Below are positions 55,200 to 64,000 of a stretch of 64,000 nt of DNA, piece after piece (position 1 is the stretch's first letter; each line of letters begins with the position of its first letter). The stretch lies in contig JAHLEZ010000023.1 in assembly GCA_020726505.1 (NCBI GenBank), positions 620,001 to 684,000 on the forward strand, written 5' to 3'. Source of the DNA: Leptodontidium sp. MPI-SDFR-AT-0119 (Eukaryota > Ascomycota > Leotiomycetes > Helotiales > Leptodontidiaceae). The translations under genes were made by a program, and so were the position numbers. Under the pieces are notes generated by a model. The model was not told where the DNA came from. It saw only the letters and a list, made by a program, of their open reading frames with translations, and searched no databases.

Positions 55200-57165
55200 T
55201 GCGATCGGTATATGGACAGAGTAATGACAAAATTATGAACAATATTTTCTGTGAACAATCAAGTCTCCTAGAGGCTGCGGTTTAATGGTGGTCTATGGGG
55301 CTTGGGAAGGTTCCTTCTCTGAGCTGAAGAACATCAATTTAAGATTGCCTCCTTCAACAGATGTCTGCTGAAATCTCAACATCTTACAGGCACCACACGA
55401 TTGTTGAGATGTGAGATTTGACCGAGCCTGATTTAATTTAACCAAACATAAAAAATATTATGGTGGCGCATGGGAGGCTGACAAGTTCGCACTAATTCGC
55501 AAATTGTTGTTAATCTCATCTCAGCTTGCATATCAGTTTGCATATTGTGCAACCGTACTGCAGATGGCGTCTGTACGTATCCCGCTCGATCAAGGGTCAC
55601 CCAGAGTAATTTAACATGTGCGCGGCGGTATTTGCTATCCACTCAACCGAGCGTTGGAAAACGGTAAAAGAGCTAGCGCTTGAACAGCCAATTGGAATAA
55701 ATTAACCCAAACCAATAACAATTGCCTAGTCCTTGGCGACGACCTCGCTGCGAGAAAGAATTTCTATATAGCACCAGTAGGATGTCTCATTGGTGTCTTG
55801 CGCTTGAACCCAACGACAGGGATTCGCGGGAGAGCCAGATGATGTGAGGGCTAATGCATGAGTTTCAAGTGCAGCCTCCAATGCGACCACAAATTCACAA
55901 TCACCCATTACGAGACAACAATATCCCAACCATCATTTCAACGACCTTTGCAAATAAGCCTTGATAAAAATCGGTCATAGCGATCGTACGGTATGGTAAG
56001 TCGTGCAAACTACTAAACAGGAACTTTGAACTACCAGGGGAACAAGGTAGTGTGCAAAGAATGCTAACGGGATGATTTTCCTACTGTTATGGTTTACTAA
56101 ATTTGTTGGTAAAAGAATTATCGTGTATGTGATACGTATTGGGACATGTATTCCTGTCGGTTCAAATTGCCAGTTTAGCAGATATTTCTGACCGGGTACT
56201 TATGGGCATTTCCCAATATACGAATCGCGAATATTAGTGGTGTGTGAATGATGCGAGGCGCCAAAAGTGAAAGCAAGAGTGACTGCATCTGTCCCTCTTG
56301 GCGAACTCCCGACGACAGTGGCCCATTGTTCTGGCCAAGACTTTCCCGTACCAATTCCAATACGAGAATGGAGCATCAGCAGAAAAATCAAAAGTTCGTT
56401 TATAGCAAAACAGTATAGTTGTGTATTGGACATCGGAAACTGAGATAATTAGAAGTTAGGCTCAGTTAGAAGACCGCCAAGTGACCGCCGCGTCAGAAAA
56501 GAAATTGTCCTCACATGTTGCAGTTGCAAGGGTGTTACTTACCTTCATTTCAGAGACACTAAGAACCATAAGATGAGATCACATGCCTGACCGTAATATA
56601 AACTGTGTAAGTGGTACCGCAGAGTCAGGAATTTAAACCTTCCGGTCCTACGAGAGGATAATCTTTCTATTATCACCGACAGCATCACCTACAAAGTTCT
56701 AGCAAGATACAAAATTTGACATAGAAGTCAAGTTGTAAGTAAATTTCACTAGTTTCACGAAAGGAAAAGCCTGACAGACATCTAGCATGGTTGCTTGAGA
56801 CCTTAGGCAAAAATTTCACTTTGAGTATAGTTCTTATGGCAAGTCGCAGACAAGGTGAGTTAGAGATTGTTAATTGATTACAAATCACTGGTGTCATCTT
56901 AAAAAAAAAAAAGTCAAATATTGTTATCAAGTGATGAGCAAATATCGAGGGGTAGGGGCGAGAGGCGGTGTAGTTACCGGGTTGCCCCAATTGATATGAC
57001 GCCACTTGAAGGGCTTGTGATTCGACGGCTTAGCACCCTAGATGCTTTGATAGGCGCAGGCGTTTCATTCCCATATTGTCATTCATAGAATATAGTTGCT
57101 AAGATTGATGTGTTCTTCAAGAAATCAAGCTGCGTTTACAGTACGCAAACACCCGGCGTCAACCA
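55200..57165. other. Intergenic, no gene recognised
   Basis: Promoter side of the oxidase gene, then about 1.9 kb with only short unsupported open frames. An A12 run lies near 56900. Confidence 0.35.
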
Positions 57166-57462
57166 GTGGTTCACGAACCGTCCTGCGTCGAAATAGGCAT
57201 GTCTAGAATTATCAGTAATCTAAGGACTGCTTTACTTGCCCCAGATGTTGGATCCTTCGCCTCAATTATTGGCTCAATTAAAGCCCAATTCATGGAGGTC
57301 GCGCGTAATATTGTCATCGAAGATTTCTTCCTATTCTTCATCAGATCCTGCGAGGATTCGGCCATTTTGTTAGCTGCTCTATTTTACGAGTACCTCATTG
57401 CACATAGGCGATACAGAGACTTGCAGACTGTGGACTTTCTGCTCCAGGAACGTGAAGAGTAG
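57166..57462 (+). CDS. Small hypothetical protein or exon
   Basis: An open frame rich in hydrophobic helices (internal Met 57199: MSRIISNLRTALLAPDVGSF..., then IVIEDFFLFFIRSCEDSAILLAALFYEYL). It ends at a stop after LLQEREE. No family recognised; could be a gene fragment. Confidence 0.3.
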   Translation: MVHEPSCVEIGMSRIISNLRTALLAPDVGSFASIIGSIKAQFMEVARNIVIEDFFLFFIRSCEDSAILLAALFYEYLIAHRRYRDLQTVDFLLQEREE

Positions 57463-57599
57463 TGTTAAGGGTGGTTAGATTGGTTGTTTGGATACGCAGA
57501 TTTAGACTGGCCCTTGACCTCAGGCCATGTATTTAGTCTTAGGAGTAGATAGAGTAGCTGACCGTCGGAGGACCAACCAGCTGTCTCTCTGTCTATATG

Positions 57600-57760
57600 C
57601 GGAGTTGAAAATGTTAGGCAAATGCAAGCTGCGAAAGAAGCTATCTAATTAATGAATTTACTAAACTAATTTCGTGCTGCTATTCGTTACGCTACTACTA
57701 GGGTTAACTTGCCCAGAACCTAGTTTAGCGCGGAATAATTATTATTTCGAAGTAATATTA
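57600..57760 (+). pseudogene. Possible pogo/Fot1 N-terminal HTH fragment
   Basis: Translation RAAIRYATTRVNLPRT, preceded by a helix of the LMNLLN type, resembles the first helix-turn-helix of pogo-family transposases (AAxxYxVPRTTL). Stops and AT-rich decay on both sides prevent a firm call. Confidence 0.3.
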
Positions 57761-57847
57761 AAAGTTCGGCGTATTATTAATATATAAATAAACTCTTAAT
57801 TCTTACTTAAAATTATTATTTTTATTATAATTATAATATTAAAATAT

Positions 57848-58132
57848 TGTGATAAGGAAGACTCTCGGTAGCTTCTTTGTCACTTAACTAGATAAGCTCT
57901 TTTTATATAAAAGAGCTTAATACTTAAAAACAACTAAATAACTAAAAACCTTTTATAACTATAATTTAATACACTTTTTTCTCCTCCCCTTACTTAACTT
58001 TTTATACTTTTTAAATATATATTATCTTTAAATTTAATCGATCTGCGATTTCTTATACTTAAAATCTCTCCCGTACCTCACTATATACTACCTCTCTTGT
58101 TATGTGGTTTATTAGGCTTTATCCCTCCCACA
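57848..58132 (+). repeat. 285-bp TG...CA element, copy 1 of an inverted pair
   Basis: Begins TGTGATAAGG (TGTGGTGGGA with RIP-type changes) and ends CTCCCACA. It is homologous along its length to the element split at 16001/22875 and flanked by ATAT on both sides. Confidence 0.75.
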
Positions 58133-58270
58133 ATATATAATAACTAATCTTATAAACTTAAGAACTCGTTAATTAAATGCAGCTTTACTTAAGAAGTACG
58201 GGGATAAGTTTTATCTTATGTATTTGCTCGATTTTTTCCTTAAGATTCGGATCCCGAAAGAGGTGAATAT

Positions 58271-58555
58271 TATAGGAAGGATAAAGACTAATAAACTACA
58301 CAATAAGAGAGGTAATATATAATAAGGTACGAGAGAGATTTTAAGTATAAGAAATCGCAGATTAATTAAATTTAAAAATAATATATATTTAAAAAGTATA
58401 AAAAGTCGAAAGAAGGGAGGAGAAAAAAGTATATTAAATAAAATTTATAAAAAGTTCTTTGTTATTAAGTTGTTTTTAAGTATTAAACCCTTTTATATAA
58501 AAAAAGCCTATTTAATTAAGTGACAGAGAAGCTGCCGAGAGTCTTCCCTATTATA
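58271..58555 (-). repeat. 285-bp TG...CA element, copy 2, inverted
   Basis: Inverted relative to the copy at 57848, separated from it by 138 bp; flanked by ATAT on both sides. End bases are altered by transitions (TATAGG for TGTGGG). Confidence 0.75.
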
Positions 58556-58800
58556 ATATAAATAATTTTACCTTTTTATTTATTATGTATTTTACATCGG
58601 AAATAATAAAGTAAATAACTAAGAAAACGAATAATTATATTCGAAATATAAAGGATTATTTTTATTTATATACACGTTTATTATTTTAATATCTTATTTA
58701 CCTTGATAAGTTTTACGTTTATTTATTTAATAATTTATTAGATTAATAAGTTGTTTACAAATATTTAAAATATAAATATAGAAGTTTATATCTTAAGTGT
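58556..58800. other. Very AT-rich degraded sequence
   Basis: No recognisable motif; composition matches neighbouring RIP-affected repeats. Confidence 0.5.
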
Positions 58801-58826
58801 TACGACCTAGGATCGTACCCCTGATA

Positions 58827-59015
58827 TCCCCTTAGGTGCCATAAGCGCCCTCCCTATGGGCACGTGCCGCTACGCCCAAAATGGTATAGCGGGACTATCA
58901 GTGATCGAATAGCGTGTTCTAGCCTGAATAACACACTATTTCTCGCTTCTTAGGGGCTTGGTACAGGGAGTCTTACAGGGCCTCAGGAGGGCGTTCCTGG
59001 TGGCACCTAAGGGGA
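58827..59015. mobile_element. 189-bp MITE with TA duplication
   Basis: Inverted ends TCCCCTTAGGTGCCA and TGGCACCTAAGGGGA with a further CGCCCTCC/GGAGGGCG match. TA flanks at 58825-58826 and 59016-59017. GC-richer than its surroundings and not RIP-altered. It has no coding capacity. Confidence 0.82.
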
Positions 59016-59061
59016 TAGTCAAATAGCTGAATTAGCCTCCAACCAATTCATGTACCCTTTT

Positions 59062-59130
59062 AGGTCCGCTGGCCCAGTGGTAAAGCTATTCAACTACTTA
59101 GTGTGCAGGCATTCGAACCCCTGTCGTCAC
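59062..59130 (+). repeat. tRNA-like Pol III promoter module (SINE head or tRNA pseudogene)
   Basis: GGTCCGCTGGCCCAGTGGT contains an A box (TGGCCCAGTGG) and, 38 bases on, CAGGCATTCGAACCCCTG forms a T-arm with a 4-bp stem and a B box (GCATTCGAACCC). No acceptor stem can be paired and the anticodon arm is poor, so this is not a functional tRNA. Position and context suggest a tRNA-derived repeat. Confidence 0.5.
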
Positions 59131-59159
59131 ATTAAGACGGGATATTATTGTAAACGAAT

Positions 59160-60960
59160 ATATTATTTAATATAAGAAGTATAAAAAAAAGACTATTATT
59201 ATCCTAAATAAATCAATTCTTATTAGCTTTAAAATATAAGTTATCATCTCACAATGGACTCGACATCTCGATGTAATCGAACGAGCTGGGAGTGTAGGCT
59301 TTGGATGCTTTTGTTTATAAAGAGGGAGGAGTGGTTTGGGAGAGGCCTTGGGCGGGTGGGTATGTTTTGAAGCACCTTCTCCCCCCCGTGGACATCGAAG
59401 CCATCCATCTCTAGTGCACAAAACTGACGATAGTACGATGATTCAGAGTTTAGAAAAAACTTCTTAGAGCAGTACAACTGAGGTTATTATTACAACCTGC
59501 CATATGCGTCTGCTGAAGTAGCCCTACGAAGAGACAAAACCACATTTACGGTGATCGAAGAGCTTCTATCTGAGCGAGCGAATTGTCATCTTACATCCAC
59601 TTGAATACTTAAAGCATCTCTAAGAACGACAATCTGGTTGTGTACACTGCTATAAACGAGCGTCGTGTTTGTGGTTGTCGACGGCTGAGGAAGTTTGTGC
59701 CTACGAACCTAGCTTTTAATACACTGTGAAGAGGCGCCAAACCAAACGTACCCGACGCCAGCTGCGTTGAAGAGATAAACCTTTGTAACTCTTTTTGAAG
59801 TTGAGGGGTCGTAAAGGTCAAGGTTGATCGATCAACTGCGACTGCTTTCTGAAAACCCACCTTGTCGTTTCATCCACAACGAAGAGGCATCGGACCAAAC
59901 CCCTTAGATACCAGTTACTTTACAGACTCGGTATTGAGTCACAAGTTTTAGGATTTTTATTGCTTTTTGACTCCTTTAGAGGTCCAGAGCTAGCAGTTGC
60001 TTCATCTAAACGGACTTTTCTAGTATGCTCTAACTGACCTCAGCCGTGATGAACTTCAACGAATGAGATCCAAGGGGAGTAGAGCAAACCACCTATAAAG
60101 ATGATAGAAACCGTGTTCCGTGTTCTACGAAGAGTTAGAGCCAGGCCCTGTTCGCAGTCCTTTTGTCTACTCCCGCACTGGTGCTGTGGACTGGGCTGAC
60201 GGATCGTTAATTGAGGAGTGTTAAACAGTGGCCAGAATTGTTTCCCTTCATGTTAAAACGAAATTAGTTACTTACTGGCTCTATTTTACGGTCTTTGACC
60301 TACGGGTTCGAGCTCATTGATCAAGTGCCTTGGTGCTGTTGGTCTGCACGTGATTCTTCCAATCCAACACCAGATAAATAACACGAACGCCCAGAGTTCA
60401 CAAATGCACGTAGACTAACAACTATTACTCTTACTGACTCCGGGTACTGTACTCTTTATTGTGCTTCTTACAATCGGGCAGACCCGGAGAGGAGAGCAGA
60501 AACATCACGTGGACAGGGCATAGAAAAGGGACTGCAGAGCACTTTCCGTACATTGAGGTGGTTCTTAAACTGGGTTTAAGTGTAAGCAAGAAGCACTTTC
60601 CTCAAGGGAGGAAATTGGAATGACTCTGGGCTTGGATCGAAAAATTCGCTGTGATCGGTATCATCCATCTTGCTCCTTCTGCATTTGAATGCCCACCTGG
60701 ACACTTACAAAACCCTCTCCTTTCCCCTCTTCTTTTCTCTTCTTCTTCTTCCCCAATCATTACCACAACATCTTCCAAATCTTCTCCAAGTTCTTCAATT
60801 TCTATCAAGATCATCAAGTTCTTCATCATCTCCATCATCTGCACTGCCCCACTAAGTACTCCATTTCACTTGAGCCCCGCTCGTGTTTTGGTTGCTTCGT
60901 CCATCACATACATTTCCTTTCCACTTAATAAGCTTAAGGACTATTAGAATACAAAGAGAA
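59160..60960. other. No gene recognised
   Basis: Includes a CT-rich low-complexity tract at 60715-60850 whose open frames are composition artefacts. No motif-supported coding sequence. Confidence 0.35.
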
Positions 60961-61139
60961 TTACGCCATATTACGATATTACCAAGTGTTTTTTAAGAGA
61001 CAAGTTCGTGGAACTTTAGACGAGATTTAGAATAACACATTTGTCTGTGAAAAACGATTATGAAAAGGTTAAATATCTCTTTTATTCTCTTATATATTTA
61101 GCTAATTTCAAGTTTAGGTTAAACCTATGAACTCGTATA

Positions 61140-62530
61140 TTTAAGACGTTAATATTCGCATGTGGAAACCTGGCCGAGATTTTGCTGTAGATGAAGCTAT
61201 TAAGTGGTGTACTAGTCGATCCAAACTTATAACTACTGTGCCTAGAAAGCCAATTTCGACTAGTCTCAAGATATAAGTAGTTACAAAGGGTAGTTTTTTT
61301 CTCTAATAGGCGTTTTATAGGCCAAGGAGAAACGGAAGACTCGTGGGAGTACAAAAACCGAAGGAAATTGACAGGACTTAATTAGTAGTTTCGCACTTAT
61401 TAGGTCTCTTTTTAAAGGCTTATTACTACGTCTACCTTGATATCTTGTTTACCTTTATATCACTCTTTAAATATCTCCGTAAGCTCGGCCATGCTATAAC
61501 TAGTACAGCACGTGTTACCTCTAGAATCGTTAAAGATTTAGTTAATCTAAAGGCAAATAATAAAAGATTAAATACTATGCCTTAGGGAACCGTTTATGCT
61601 TTCCCTACCAAGTCAAATATAATTAATTAAACCGGCTTTAAAGATAATGCCTTTGCCCTAGCCATATCGACATTCTAGGATAGGGTGAAGAAGGTATTAC
61701 GACTAAGGAAACGACTTAAAAAGACATCTAGTAATGTAACAACTTCTCGGGTTCCTTTTAAGGATAAAATAACAAAGCACCTTTAGATTCCTCAGTTATA
61801 CGACGCCTACAACCACAACATGGGATATATTAATATAGACAATCAGTTACAGGGTTATAACGCCGGCTTACGTCGTCTCCGAAGAGGTACCGTATAAGGC
61901 CTCCATCAGTTCTTCCTTTTAGTCGTTTTAAGTAACTATTACTTAATTACACAATTCTGTGGCGTTAAGAATAATGCTATTGATCTCCGAAGTTAAGGCG
62001 ATTTTAGAATACAACTTGTTAAGGCTTTAATAGTTATGAGGAAAGATGCCTCTACAAAAGAGAGTACTTTAGAAGCGGTAGAGGGCTCTAGGAAACGCCA
62101 CTATTTAAGCATATCCTAAGACGCTTTCAAAGTACTTGTTTATCTCCATAAACAGGTCAACTTATGTCGTGCAATACAGGTATGCGCACGTGCCTAGCCC
62201 ACGTAAGCAGGGCAGTTGTAGGGGCAGTTGCAGACAGGAGCTCTCTCCTAGAGAATTAGACACTTTTTGCCATCACTGCAAGAGCCATGCCTACCGTCGA
62301 TTAGAGCCCTTGCACGACAACTTAGTATGTAGATCTGACTGTTAGGCATGCAAAGGGGGCCGGCATTACGAGTAACCAACTAAGAGAGTCGCTTTAGCTA
62401 AAAAAGCTATTAATACTGGCCGTGATACTACTCGGAGGACAACTATCTTTAGTTATGAGTAGTGTGGAGTTAACCTTTGTAATAATAATTAGTGCTTTAA
62501 TTCGTACCATAGAAAATCATTAAATTAAAG
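61140..62530 (+). pseudogene. piggyBac-like transposase relic with Cys-rich tail
   Basis: Opens at MWKPGRDFAVDEAIKWCTSR...VPRKPISTSLKI (first catalytic Asp region). It continues through VSHLLGLFLKAYYYVYLDILFT, LRKLGHAITSTARV, YDAYNHNMGYINIDNQLQGY, FFLLVVLSNYYLITQF, and a long Cys/His-rich tail (FCHHCKSHAYRR...CRSDCXACKGG...CGVNLC). TGG-to-TAG stops are numerous. The N-terminal third is missing and no terminal repeats could be fixed. Confidence 0.75.
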
Positions 62531-63907
62531 CATCTACAGCCTATTTTTTGGTGGGGGACCCTTCTTGGTGATGCTCGCTTAATTTAGTGTCTCGCTTTAG
62601 GCTCTTTAAGGACCTTCAGCGACGTGGATAATTCCGCAGTTAAGGGGATAATAAAATATAATAAATTTAAGGAAATATTTGTTTTTTATTTTAAATTACT
62701 TGGATTGACGACGCGAAATCTGCCTCATCATTTTAGGGAGCCCTCATCCGTCCGACACCTCCTCATTCTCGAATTCCCGGTCGCCTGACTATTACTTCTT
62801 GATCGAGTTTACCGAGTCGCAGAAACGATGCAGGTCCCGATAGATCGGTTTATGGGAACGCATTCAAGCCAGAAGCGGGAGCCAGCTACACTAGCGCGCT
62901 TGTGCATGCGCTCCCACCATTCTGAGCTTTCGCTAGAGCCTGGTCTCGTTTCTTCCTCAATAACAACAAACAATTGTCAACCTCAACCACAAGTCCAGAT
63001 TCGCGTCGCAGATTTCATATCGATTCAAGAGGGCAAAAATGTCTCATTTCTGGAGTTTGGCGATCTGCGGAGTTGATTTAACGCCTCTCACGTGTTTGGC
63101 GCCAAGTTATGTTTACTTTCTCTGACATCTCTATAACTTCTCTTCCACAACTCTTCTTCATAACCAACCTCAAATTCCGTCATAGTCAAAGGCGTTGATC
63201 GATATTGTAAACCTCAGCAGCAGTAGAAGCACCGAGCTATTACACTACCTCAACCCCGCAACAAAAACAAAACCAACCTCCCGAACGACATCAAACGCCT
63301 ACCTCAGAATCGCTGGAGAAACATCAGCTCCTTAACCAAAGTCAAATCACGCTTTCCAGCTACATGAAACGTCCTCTCCGGGAGAACAACCATTCAATAA
63401 ACATCAGCTCACCGAGGGAAAGAAGTATAACCTCTCTAGCTATATCGACCTCCCTCTCCAAGTCGATCAACTACCCCAGTTGCCTCAACTCACCGGTCCA
63501 AAACATACCATACCCCTTGTATGGAAACCCTGTAAACCCGAACTAATAGAAACAATTGTAAATGGAACACCCCTCGCTCTTTGTCGTGTACACAGTAATA
63601 CAAAGCCTGTCGATATTCCTACTTACACATCATAGTCCTATTCCACCACAAGCAACTTACCAGGCTGCTCAGTGGTAATTTGAGTTAAGATAAAGTTCGT
63701 ATTACGGTGCTTGTCCGCAAAATAGGATCGCGCGCCCGAATGTATCTTACAAAAGAGAAACTTTCAAATTACTAATGATCTACGGGCTGAATATACATCG
63801 ACGAAATTTACTACCCGTTATTCCTCGCTCCCTCAGAATACGTGCAATCTCAAATTTCTCAATACTCCATACCTCCCCGGCCTCGCCGCAAAGTCCCCAA
63901 CAAAGAC
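62531..63907. other. Gene-poor right flank
   Basis: 62531-62700 is AT-rich, probably the end of the piggyBac relic. Beyond it composition is normal; an 82-codon open frame at 62828-63076 has no recognised domain. Confidence 0.35.
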
Positions 63908-64000
63908 TCAACCTTGATGTATATGAGGTGGAAACAGCTGTGGTGGAGGCGGGAACTGTGGTGAAAGGGTGTGGCCATTGTAAGGCGAGGGTGTCCTCGG
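63908..64000 (-). CDS. Possible 3' end of a gene running off the window (Pro-rich)
   Basis: On the minus strand the frame entering at 64000 reads PRTPSPYNGHTLSPQFPPPP and ends HIHQG with a stop at 63908-63910. Proline- and aromatic-rich content typical of a protein tail. Too short to identify. Confidence 0.35.
   Translation of the reverse strand, partial: PRTPSPYNGHTLSPQFPPPPQLFPPHIHQG

Noticed and set aside
59062..59130. Functional tRNA gene
   Set aside because: A and B boxes and a T-arm are present, but no acceptor stem pairs and the anticodon arm is poor.
60602..60947. Overlapping open frames in a CT-rich tract
   Set aside because: Low-complexity Ser/Leu/Phe translations on one strand and Glu/Met on the other reflect composition only.
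1..64000. CRISPR array, bacterial operon or plasmid features
   Set aside because: No regularly spaced direct repeats with unique spacers; spliceosomal introns and RIP-type mutation point to a fungal nuclear genome.

Overview
The window reads as nuclear DNA of a filamentous ascomycete (Pezizomycotina). Introns are short (about 45-158 nt) with GTRWGT-type donors, CTNAC-like branch sites and YAG acceptors. Most transposon relics carry C-to-T / G-to-A transitions that turn CAG, CAA and TGG codons into stops, which is the mark of repeat-induced point mutation (RIP). The fungal-specific families present (NACHT NLR, HET, opsin-related membrane protein, REG1-like regulator, Fet3/laccase-type oxidase) agree. 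I cannot name the species; Leotiomycetes-like is only an impression. No CRISPR, rRNA or intact tRNA gene was seen.

Layout. 0-10 kb: a hypothetical gene on the minus strand, a C2H2 zinc-finger gene, a poorly resolved hypothetical gene and a complete six-intron NLR gene (alpha/beta-hydrolase + NACHT). 10-31 kb is a transposon graveyard: a Tc1/mariner relic, a TA-flanked inverted-repeat element, a GA-rich degenerate repeat field, a piggyBac-like relic, and a 285-bp TG...CA element split by a 6.6-kb chromodomain Ty3/gypsy retrotransposon with a perfect AGGTA target duplication. It continues with a pogo/Fot1 relic, a Helitron fragment, an AhpC/TSA-type gene split by a 2-kb piggyBac-like element, a small intact GFA gene, and another piggyBac relic that itself hosts two MITEs. 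32-38 kb: an opsin-related gene and a REG1/areA-GATA-like regulator. 39-46 kb: an inverted-repeat element, a decayed C2H2 regulator and AT-rich sequence. 46-49 kb: a class II aldolase remnant divergent from a well-preserved amidohydrolase (decarboxylase-like). 50-52.5 kb: a 105-bp hAT-type MITE, a HET-domain remnant and a GC-rich solo LTR. 52.9-55.2 kb: a seven-exon multicopper oxidase. 57-62.7 kb: more RIP-degraded DNA with an inverted pair of the 285-bp element, a TA-flanked MITE, a tRNA-like Pol III promoter module and a fourth piggyBac relic.

The functional genes do not form one evident pathway. The strongest signal is insertion history. Several nested insertions have target duplications that can be read exactly, and removing them restores the interrupted reading frames. 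Among these is a piggyBac-domain element with TA rather than TTAA flanks, sitting inside a host gene. The NLR is the best candidate for an unusual protein: a degenerate NTPase-like segment lies between its hydrolase and NACHT modules.
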